Positions 13,201 to 21,700 of a stretch of DNA of 64,000 nucleotides are shown piece by piece. Source of the stretch: Pomacea canaliculata (lineage: Eukaryota; Mollusca; Gastropoda; Architaenioglossa; Ampullariidae); NCBI RefSeq assembly GCF_003073045.1, contig NC_037597.1, positions 1,233,190-1,297,189 of the forward strand. Reading direction: 5' to 3'. Positions within the stretch are counted from its first letter, which is position 1. The number at the start of each line of letters is the position of its first letter. A model generated the notes under the pieces. It was not told the DNA's origin. It did not search any database and worked only from the letters and a program-made list of their open reading frames with translations. Position numbers and translations under genes: made by a program.

Positions 13201-16200
13201 CACATTCGCCTACTGTGGTGCGAATGTAGGTTCCTATTTGGTTGTTCAGCAGTTTTGTACTTGTTGAGCTATTGTACAACTCATAGATGACTTGAACAAG
13301 GCCTTCTTCAATGTTGAATTTTCGCATCACATGCCATAGCCACGTGCCAGATTCTGTCAAATTCCCTTTTAAAGTCAATGAAGTTGTAGTAGAAATTCCT
13401 CTGATGCTGAAGATGCTTTTCTATAAGAATGTGACAGCTGAAGGTCTGCTCAATGGGTTTTTTTCTGTATGGTCTGAAGCCATCCTGTTCTTCTGCTAGC
13501 AGCTTTCTTGCAGTGGATCTGATATGGTTCTTTATGACCTTCAGCGTGACTTTGCTTGTGTGGGTGATAAGGCTTATAGTTCTGTAGTTCTGGCACTGTT
13601 TGCTGTTTCCTTTTTTTTCGGAGGGGATTTGATAAGTGACTGCATCCATTCTTTGGGCATTCCCAGACTCTTTGGCACAGGACAGTCAGGGCCTTTGTAG
13701 TTTGTAGGATGGCTACATCACATTCACTAGATTCAGTGTGACAAATTTTCCTCCAATTGTGGCCTTGAAGATTTCTGCAACATTTGGGTCTTTTAGCTTC
13801 TCCAAATCAAAGCAAATTATGGTTGGGGAGGGTGTATTTGAGAGTCACTTCACTTCAGCTTCAGTTTTGTTAGAACAAGGTAATGGTCACTACCTATGTT
13901 AGTGCCTGGGTACGTCCTTGTCTTGGCCTTGTTGATGCTGGATTTGAAACATCTCGGCAGCGGGATATAGTTGATCTGATTATGGCTCAGTCTGTCAGGT
14001 AAGTGCTACCTTGATTTCTTGGGGGTGTAAGGTGTTGGCTAAAGTGAGTCTCTGGCTCTGCACAAATTCTAGAAATCTGATGCTCCTGTGGTTGGTTTTG
14101 CCAAGGCCAAATTTGCCCACCATTCCTGCCCATTGCTGGTAGGCGTCTGGGCTGACCTTGGCATTCCAGTCACCGAGTATGAGGATATCCTTTTTCAGAA
14201 CTGTCTTCACAACCTTATCTAGTTGTTGGTAAAACTCTTCCACTTCATTGTCTTCATGCATGGAAACTGGAGCATATACTCGGACAAAGGTGACATTGAG
14301 GCTTGTCTTGGGACATGTATGGAGATGAACCTGCTGGATATGGGTGTACAACTGAAGACAGCTCTGGCCACCTTGCTGTGCATGAGTTTGTGGCCATCGT
14401 CCATTGTTGTTTCCCCAAATCCTGTCCATCTGATCTCTGCCAGTCCCAGTGTCCAACCAGTACAATTTCAGCTAGTGGGTAAGCTGTTGAACTTTGCCAC
14501 ACTGGTGTAACATGCGTTTGTTACATGTGCCAACGGATGTTCCCTCTCTCAGTTTGATTTCTGCTTTGGTTTCTGTGTTGGTTTCAGTAGCACACTTCTC
14601 GCTGACTTCACGCTGGAGCCTGCTGATAGGTAGCACTGTCGTTGTTGATTGGGCCTTGACTGATCTGGCAAGTTGTCTCTTTTGTGACATGTATAAATGG
14701 TCCTAAGGCGCTGGGCCCTGGCCAGTACTTTTATCATGGAAAGTTTTCGTCTGCTAATGCCGTGCTAGCATAAACTATTAATTATCAATTTTTAATAACA
14801 TCCCTTTGGGTGAGAATCAGCTGCGTTGATAGAATCAATGATTGACAGAATTGTCTATAGTCTTGTGCACCATAACAATAGTCCAGCATGAGAAAATTTG
14901 TGTCATCCTCAGCAAGGGCCCATTCTCCTATAACTATGGCCCAGTGATGGTCAGTTAAACAGGCCCAGTGTGATTGTCATTTACAGTGGTCAATGTAATT
15001 GACCAACATCATGCAGGGCCACTGTAACTGACCATCACTGGGCCAGCATGTTTTAGTTAGTGATCATGTGGTGGTCCATTACTTCCCCTGTATGATGGTC
15101 AGTTACTTCCCTGTATGACGGCAGGTGTTGGGGATACTAGTCAGGGCAGTGGTGGAGAACATTAATGATAACAGCGGAAGACCAGCAGCAAGGCTTCATG
15201 GAAAACTAATGGAACTTTTTGGCCGCATCACAGCCAAGGTGAGAGATTTCAGTCTGTGAGTTGTTTTATGGTGTCTGGAGCTTTGCTTTTCACATCAAAG
15301 ATTTTCAGGATTTTTTTTTTTTTTGGGTGGGGGGAATAATGCATTGTAACTATATTAATTTTTTCTTTAAAGATTAAAGAATCTTGGCAGAGTATAGCAA
15401 CACAATGTCAATTGAGCATGAGTCAATTTTTACTGCATTTTTATCTTTATACAGGTCACAAACAATGCAAAAATTTGGCGATTGTATGCAGAGCTGGTCA
15501 GAACAGACTCTGCAGATCACAAATGTGATATTGAAAAAGTAAATATTTTCATTTTTTTCCTTCTCAGCACATCACATCATGTTTCAAAAACTCATTAAAC
15601 AATCAATAGATATATTTTCAATAGATCTTAACAATATTGTATTTCAGTTGAGAGGCTTTGGTCTCTTCGGAGTTCTTTACAGTAATTGTTATAGTTGACC
15701 TTAGTGTTACATTTTCTTGGTGTTTTCTTTTGTACCCTGCTTTTAAAGATGTGTTTTGTACTGCAGTGCTTGCAGCTTTTTCAAAAGTCTCACAGATGTT
15801 TGATGCAGGAGTCGGGATGGGAAAAAGATGAGAAAAAATGTAAAGATGTGGCTGAACAGTCCAAACAGCTGGCAGAAGGTTTGGCATCAGGCTACTTCAT
15901 CCTTCCTATCTAATCTGTGGGCCATTTTAATCATGTATCTGTGTGCAGTTGTAATCATCATGTACATGTGTACCCCTTTTACATTTCTTTGGTGGGGTTT
16001 CTTCCTGATAAGCAGGTTTAGAAAAGTACTTTGATCTTGCTGAAAACACCTTTCAGCATAAAAGAAAGAAAAGAAAAAACTAAGGCTAAGAATGTTAGGA
16101 GAAACATTCTGTCATCGAGCATTCTCATGTAAAATTTGTAGGCGTACTTTTTATTTTTTACTGATTTCTTTATTCCCAAAAGAACATGTTAGTAGGACAT

Positions 16201-17916
16201 CCAGAGCATGTTTTTAGAATGTTATGTGTTATGTCGTCAATAATATGTTAATTGATCTTTTACAAGGTGCACATTGAGAGACATTGTAAAATGCTTCATG
16301 TGAATATCAACCTTAGCAGAAGAAAGATGTATGCATGAAGTGTATTTCTTCACTTTGACGCCATTCCTGCTGCACCCTTTGCCTTTCTCCCCTTAGAAAT
16401 CATTTTATTATTATTGCTGTTGTAATCTTTCTCATCTTCTCGTATATCACTATTCTCACCACAACCTCATCTCTCATGTCTGCAGTGTACCTGACAAGTG
16501 TTGGCCAGGCATGCAACACTGTGCAGGCCACCCCTCTTCTGTCATCTGCTAAATTCATGCTGAAAGGTGTTGTCAGCAAGATCAAAGTAAGTACCTTTCT
16601 AATCTTGCTCGTCAGGAAGAATTTTGCTTTTATTTTAAAGAAGAGGAGCAGTGTAGTGGTCTGTAGGAAGAAAAAAAACTGATAGTGTAAAATTGTTGGA
16701 AAGTCTACCAGAATGCAAACTTTTTTTCTTTAAGCATCTAGGCTGAGCTCAATAAATAATACCATTTCCCAAATGTAAGTGAATAAACATAGGTCAGTCC
16801 CTGACTTTGTAGATGTACAGAATTGCACTTATGTCCTCAGTGCTACAGCCAGTGGGAGTGCTGTGATCATATGTTGCAGAGGCATTTGTGATGTCTTAAT
16901 TTAGATTTTTTTTTTTTTTGCAAGGTGGTCTTTGCAGTGTTGCATCTCTAGAAATCTTTCAACTATTGGGGAGTGGTATCTTACACTGACTCCCACCAAG
17001 TCATTGGAAACAATTTTGCAATCTGGTTGACTTTTCAAAAGATGGGAAAGAATGGATTTGTAACTTCATCATAACCTTTGCTGCTGGAGAGCTAGTTAAG
17101 TTGAAGATCTGCTTGACAAAGATTTAAGGCTGGGTTTTATAATTAACTGAGAAAGCAGAGTGGCTAGAGCACCAGTGTCTGAACCTAGACCATAACATAA
17201 CAATAACAATAACAACCAACTTCATTAGTCCCAATGGGCAATTTAAATGGGAGGTGTGCTCTGTTCCAATATATATTTTATATATATATAAAAAAAAATA
17301 ATTCCCATACACATCACACGCGCACACACTGCTGACAGTTCATCTGTGATTGAGTAGCTGGACTGGCACGGCATAGCGTTTACCCGAACTTAATAAAACA
17401 AATGTTCAGGTATTGACAGAATGTGGGAAGCTTTCCTAACTAGTTGTTGATCACAGAAGGAAGTCAAATCCCTCTGTTTGATACCAATTATCTTGGAACA
17501 GATGTGAACAATGCTATCAAACTATTCCTATCATGGACAGATAGATTACGAAACATGTGTGTTGATAACCCTCTGGTGCAGTGAACTATCTCCAGTCGAC
17601 CTGGCCTTCAGGAATAGAGAGTGCTGGGATGGTGAGACAGAGGAGATGAGCACTGCCCTTATGAAAATTGGACTCCTAACACCTCACTCCTCAACAGCCA
17701 TGGGGATGATCATTGACTTTTATAACTAACTGCATACCCTTTCTTCACATAAACACATAGTATGTCTGTAAATAATCTTGATTTATTTTTTTTCAGCAAC
17801 AATACATAGATCCAGTGAGTGGATTCATTCCAGAAGACATGGTCAGTGTGTGTCAAAGTTTGGAGGATGAACTGCAAACAGTGATTTCCAAGTTGGAGGA
17901 GTTAAAGTCATCATGA
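1293..17916 (+). CDS. TTC27: Tetratricopeptide repeat protein 27 (TTC27), multi-exon
   Basis: Exons: 1293-1552, 3043-3166, 3448-3582, 3805-3910, 4456-4495, 4722-4846, 5346-5476, 5872-5984, 7857-7923, 8126-8239, 8655-8750, 10231-10353, 10565-10738, 11161-11214, 11344-11442, 11694-11746, 12481-12558, 12666-12752, 15125-15238, 15455-15538, 15767-15878, 16486-16586 and 17797-17916 (TGA). All junctions are GT-AG with consistent phases except between exons 16 and 17. The product is about 836 aa against 843 in human. Recognisable family blocks include [52 protein letters not shown] and [14 protein letters not shown] helices fill the C-terminal half (exons 12-18). TTC27 is a conserved protein (fission yeast Emw1 relative) with poorly defined biochemistry. 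Oddities: exon 17 reads through only if one A is missing at 12502-12504, and the start codon exon is not identified (in-frame ATG at 1326). Confidence 0.93.
1740..1905 (-). mobile_element. MITE family copy A (partial, reverse orientation)
   Basis: Partial inverted copy of the element at 2710-2978. It starts with the same terminal motif TACCAGATGACC (about 1758-1769) and shares an internal block AAGAGCTCAG...GTCTTTTTGTT (1878-1900) with the reverse complement of 2785-2807. It lies in TTC27 intron 1 (after exon 1293-1552). Confidence 0.5.
2200..2330 (+). repeat. tRNA-derived SINE head (degenerate)
   Basis: The stretch has the layout of a tRNA-related SINE. An A-box-like GCCATGTAGTGTAATTG is followed by GCTGTCACCACTGCAGTGAG and a B-box-like GGGTTCAGATTTT. 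After the B box comes TCTCGGGACACTCGGGATG. The B box differs from the GGTTCGANNCC consensus, so the copy is probably old and inactive. It lies in the TTC27 intron between exons 1552 and 3043, flanked by two MITE copies. Family assignment is by pattern only. Confidence 0.5.
2710..2978 (+). mobile_element. MITE-like element, about 270 bp, complete (copy B)
   Basis: The left end (AAATCCCCTTTTTTGATACT, continuing TACCAGATAAC) is the near-perfect reverse complement of the right end (GTCATCTGGTAAGTATCAAT, continuing AAAAGAGAATTT), giving a terminal inverted repeat of about 30 bp. There is no coding capacity. Related right ends occur near 12420 and 39330, and an inverted copy at 1740-1905. The right end carries CTG|GTAAGTAT, a consensus splice-donor string. 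I did not find a convincing target-site duplication. Confidence 0.65.
7320..7745 (+). mobile_element. LINE remnant: endonuclease/RT linker region
   Basis: Broken reading frames resemble the end of the apurinic-type endonuclease and the linker before RT in a widespread invertebrate non-LTR family. Frame pieces are [12 protein letters not shown] then [10 protein letters not shown] (canonical QIDYILV..RFKSSI), then [36 protein letters not shown] and NEVL-like sequence. Stops and frameshifts show it is dead. It sits in the TTC27 intron between exons 5984 and 7857 and is truncated at both ends. The same family supplies the fragments at 12.8-14.7 kb and 34-35 kb. Confidence 0.65.
8942..8951. repeat. 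Target-site duplication, left copy
   Basis: TGTGATGCAA, repeated exactly at 9810-9819 after the poly(A) of the RNase H LINE. Confidence 0.85.
8952..9809 (+). mobile_element. 5'-truncated LINE with RNase H, A21 tail and target-site duplication
   Basis: Translated pieces show an RNase H domain ([53 protein letters not shown]) and then the C-terminal Cys/His tail typical of Jockey/I-type LINEs ([17 protein letters not shown]). The element ends in 21 A residues (9789-9809). TGTGATGCAA occurs immediately before (8942-8951) and after the tail (9810-9819), a target-site duplication with ambiguous flanking A. Internal frameshifts mean it is not functional. It lies in the TTC27 intron between exons 8750 and 10231. 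Confidence 0.88.
9810..9819. repeat. Target-site duplication, right copy
   Basis: TGTGATGCAA directly after the 21-A tail, matching 8942-8951. Confidence 0.85.
12285..12470 (+). mobile_element. MITE family copy C (right half)
   Basis: It shares the order GTGGAGCC...GGCTAACC...TTGGTTAA...TAGCCACTA...CTAATA...GGTCATCTGGTA...GAGAATTTAC with the right half of the element at 2710-2978. The left end is not recognisable. It abuts TTC27 exon 17 (starts 12481), so the exon's branch point and polypyrimidine region lie at or just beyond the element's edge. Confidence 0.55.
12790..12927 (+). mobile_element. LINE 3' end fragment (C-terminus plus tail)
   Basis: The plus-strand frame encodes the C-terminus of an [36 protein letters not shown], then TAG and a GAACAAGAAG tail. 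The same STGGE-stop-tail is seen in the 50-nt insertion at 23665-23714. It joins directly to an oppositely oriented LINE at 12928. It lies in the TTC27 intron after exon 12752. Confidence 0.7.
12928..14720 (-). mobile_element. Degenerate EN-RT LINE (non-LTR retrotransposon)
   Basis: Minus-strand frames show, from 5' to 3': an endonuclease (about 14470-14000; [36 protein letters not shown]), RT fingers (about 13650-13300; [40 protein letters not shown]) and RT palm (about 13380-12930; [32 protein letters not shown]). Frames are broken by stops and shifts, and the C-terminal part beyond QLEMV is missing. It is not active. It lies in the TTC27 intron between exons 12752 and 15125. A similar fragment is at 34-35 kb. 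Confidence 0.88.
14938..15044. repeat. Imperfect palindrome with perfect 19-bp arms
   Basis: GGCCCAGTGATGGTCAGTT (14938-14956) is the exact reverse complement of 15026-15044. The interior continues partly paired (ACAGGCCCAGTG against CAGGGCCACTGT, and a TGGTCAAT/ATTGACCA inner palindrome). It is probably a small hairpin MITE in the TTC27 intron just upstream of exon 15125. Confidence 0.75.
15999..16059 (-). repeat. Antisense copy of TTC27 exon 22 end and donor
   Basis: The reverse complement of this intronic stretch matches 16557-16621, which is the last 30 nt of exon 22 plus the first 35 nt of the next intron. The core ATGCTGAAAGGTGTT and CAGCAAGATCAAAGTA are identical, and TCAGGAAGAA at the far end also matches. 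The two arms are inverted and about 500 bp apart. Confidence 0.8.
16557..16621 (+). repeat. Source arm of inverted exon/donor duplication
   Basis: Exon 22 3' end, donor (GTAAGT at 16587) and early intron sequence of TTC27, paired with an antisense copy at 15999-16059. Confidence 0.8.
17130..17330 (+). repeat. Possible tRNA-derived SINE with A/C-rich tail
   Basis: A tRNA-like GAGTGGCTAGAGCACCAGTG is followed by a CATAACAATAACAATAAC stretch, then TTAGTCCCAATGGGCAATTT and an AT dinucleotide run. This order fits a tRNA-derived SINE, but the B box is weak. It lies in the TTC27 intron before exon 17797. Confidence 0.35.
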
Positions 17917-18111
17917 TATGCACGTGAGAAGCTAAACTCTGAGATTACAATCTGAGCTACCCATCAGAGGAAAGAAGGAAACAAAGGAGAAGAAAACAGA
18001 TCATCATGAAAAGCAAAGGGATCAGAATTTAGACAGAAGTTGCTTGAATAGAAGACACCTTCCAATGTGACAGTTGCTGTGAGATGTACATGGAATTATC
18101 ACAATTACGAA

Positions 18112-18117
18112 AATAAA
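18112..18117 (+). terminator. Polyadenylation signal, TTC27
   Basis: AATAAA about 200 nt after the TTC27 stop codon (17914-17916). Confidence 0.6.
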
Positions 18118-18344
18118 TTTGAAGTTTATTCTTCTACTCTGTTCTGATATGCAGCTATGATTTGTTTTTGTACTCAGCCAAACATTAGAATTTATTTTTT
18201 CACATTTGAATGGAGAAATTTTAGTAATACAAAATATAGCATTCCGTCGTGACTGTTAATTTAAAATCTTATTTAAAACAGAGACATATATGAGCGCTAA
18301 TATTGTCTAAAAGCAAAAAATATCTTACGAGATGGCAATATTGT

Positions 18345-18350
18345 TTTATT
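18345..18350 (-). terminator. Candidate polyadenylation signal, FSIP1-like gene
   Basis: AATAAA on the minus strand about 370 nt past the FSIP1-like stop (18717). The two convergent genes have separate signals 230 bp apart, so their 3' UTRs need not overlap. Confidence 0.45.
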
Positions 18351-18716
18351 ATCACTGTCACAGCTGAATTTGTACTTGCACAGTCACAAACTTGTACACA
18401 AAATTGGTTTCATCTATGCAAGGGCAGACACTGGTGTAGAATGTGACTTATCTTCACCCTGCCTCCCACCACCACCAGCTCTGTTATTTGCCACAATTAT
18501 GTGCTTGAATCTCTTCCTGATGATCCGGGTCTGGACCTGGAAGTTGTTGTCCTCGGGTCATGTCTGTCGAAGAATAAAGGAGGATGCGGCACAGGACTTG
18601 TGTCAATCTGGTCACCAAGATTGTGCAACACCAAAGGAGCCATCGAGAGTGACTGTTCACAATTGGAGCCTGAAAGTCTGGAGAAGCTACTGCTAAGCAG
18701 AGGACTGGCTGACAAA

Positions 18717-21700
18717 TCATTGTACACCATTTCTAGTGAGCTGTTTGGCTTGAGAACTGGTACGACTATTGCGGTAAGTCATTGGATCGTTGTTGGCACT
18801 CATGAGGGGTTGGCCTTGGGGTGTGTTGACCAGAAATCTGCTGACACTTATATCTGGCAGACTGAAGGGACTTTCCCGGCCAATTAACTGTTGTGAATAG
18901 CTGTGGAGAACACTAGTTTGGCGAGGACTTGTGGAGTGCATGCTGGTCTCCGAGTATGACTGGTGAGCAGAAAAACCAACATTTTTTAAAGGCTTCCGGG
19001 GGCTCCACCTGCCTTCATCACCACCTGCATCAGTTACCTCTAGTGTCTGCTCTGCAATGGCCTTCCATGTATCAGCTTTGATTATCTGCCCTTCTCCATC
19101 TGAACAGAGGGATATTTAGAATACATATCACTGCATTCACATGCAACAAGTATCAAGATCAAAGCATCAATATTTAAAAGCAGAACAATTATGTACAAAG
19201 AAAGGGGGACGCCACACAAGCTGGAGCTTTGCCACAACAAAATCACATCAGTTTGCTTGTGTAAAGATGCAATTTATAATTATTTTGAGAGAGCTTCAAG
19301 TCATGAAAGAAGTCAGTTTCCTGAAGTAAACTTGGGGATCTCATGAAACATCCTGTCTATTTGCCTCCAGATAAAGGCAGACAATACTTACTCTGTGCAC
19401 TTTTGCTGTCATCATCTTGCAAATCTAGAAGATGAGTGGATAAGGGGAAGTGAGCCTCTGACAAGAGCTTCTGCAGGACATCATCGCTTAGGTGTGGAGG
19501 GTTCTCAAGAAGACGGGCACGTGCTGATTCCAAGGACCTAGAATGACAATTCTGTCAGATTGTACTTTATGGCTCATCTATGGAATCTGGTCCCAGAGGG
19601 CAGTTGAGTAAGTCTTGAGTAAGTGTTTAGAGATTTGGGTACTTTTGGCTTAACTTCCATAAAATCATACATTAATGTAAAATATTTAGACATGAAAACT
19701 GCCTAGGCCTGGTACATAGTATGAATAAGTACTGTTTTTGTTTACGTATAGTGTTTCAATAAGAGTATGATTAAGTACTGTTTACTCAGTGTCTCAATAA
19801 GAAGATGATCAAGTATTGTCTTCATTTACCCATACTGTGGCAGCCATCTGATCAGCCCCGTAACATGAGTGAGTTTCTATTTCAGCTTTGAAATCAATAA
19901 CAACATTGGCAATGGCATATAATGTTTACTTGTAAGTATAGTCTGATTTTAAACTGGCTAAAGATACTGAGGTCTGTTACTTGCTTATATCCCGAGAGAT
20001 GTTTGGCCTAACCTTCTGCCAATGTTGCTGAAAAAGGAATATAAATAATTTATTTTGTTAGGCCTTTCATTGCTGTAATGTTAGATCTTTGAGATCAGTT
20101 GTGTCTGATTAACCCACTTAATAATATACAAGTACTGTCTTGCAGTCTCCCCTCAAAATTAGGTCTCCTCAATAAGAGAAAATGACAAATCCCAAAACAG
20201 CACATGCACAAGCAGATGATACTCATACTAATGTTTCTAGCAGACAAGACCATCTCCAGATGATGCTTCTACTAACAACAATTTTTCTACCCTCTCTTGC
20301 AGCAGACAATGCACTTCTATGCTCACACAAAACAGATGCTTGACATGACTAAATGTCAGTAAAGTCTTGCAGCAGACAATACTCTGTTATTTTCACATAA
20401 AACAGTTGCTTGATGTAACTAAATGTCAATAAAGTCTTGCATCACAAATCTGAAGTTTTTCTGTCAGCCAATCACTGCCCAACCCCTCTTCCTATGCATG
20501 CTCCACACTCAGGTTGACTGGGAACGAGGGTTGGTTACCTGCTCCATGACATAATCCCTTTGAAGACTGGTACAGGTCAAGGGACTGTAGTAAATTAAAT
20601 TTAATGGAAACCCTGAGTCATCCATCAAACAATATCTTTCTTTGTCTGCATCTCAGGTTTTTAATAAAAGATTTAAATGCTTGGTCACTTCATCCAGAAA
20701 TAAGCTTCTTACCAGGAGCAGTAAAAAATAATTTTGACTGACAGACATGACACACCCTAGGATCTAGTTAAGGCATAATGCTTCCAATATTTGAGTTATG
20801 AATGAACACTTTGTAACATATCTTCTTGATAGTTTTAAATATGGTTCATGCAGGAAAATCAAATTAACAATACAACTACATATATCAGCCTTCTGATATC
20901 ACAGGAAAAAAACCCTATCAGTCAACTTCTTTCCTGACCTTTCAGAGTTCATGCTGTCAGGTGTATCTGGGGGAAATGTGCTGGAAAGTGACCTGGCACA
21001 CTGGTCCAACAGACTGTCCAGCTGTTCATCTGTCAGGGCAGGACTCTCCATCTAAATGGGTATTAGCTGATTAATACCAGGAAATATTTGGTTGGTGCAT
21101 GCTTAACTTGTCACTAAAATGATGAGATATTGTGAGCAATTTCTTTAGTGTTGCTAAATTACACACTACCACATCAAAAGATAACCTTTTTGTATTATAG
21201 CAGGGGAAACAGCTAAATCAGGGGTGCCCAACCTACGGCCTGCTCATTTTAACCAGACAGCATAATTTCATTTTCAACGTCATGATTCTGACTGAACCAC
21301 CTTGTTCTGGCCCGAAAGATTTTATATCATGTTCATTGCAGCCCTCGGGCAAGAAAAGGTTGGGCACCACTGAGCTCAATTCAGAGAGATGCTTATGAAA
21401 ACAATGAAGATGGTCTGAAACGTAACAAGACATGTAAGAATAAAGTATGACTACAAAAATGCTGAAAAAGGGTTCTTTCTGCTTCTTTAGGTAAAATTTA
21501 GAAGCACTGGAACATCAAAGTTTTGATTTGTAAAATATATTAAAAGGATGAAAAAAAGTATTTAAAAACATTTTTGAAAAAAAAGCAATTGAAAAAAATA
21601 TGGCCTTACCCTTTAGCTATTATATTCTTACTTTCCTGCCATTATCCCTGTGTTCTTTTATTGAGGAAAAGAGGGCAGCTAAAGAGAGTTACAGACAGGG

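Noticed and set aside
18501-18887. 128-codon plus-strand frame
   Set aside because: It overlaps the last FSIP1-like coding exon and its 3' flank; the minus-strand exon has splice and frame support, this does not.
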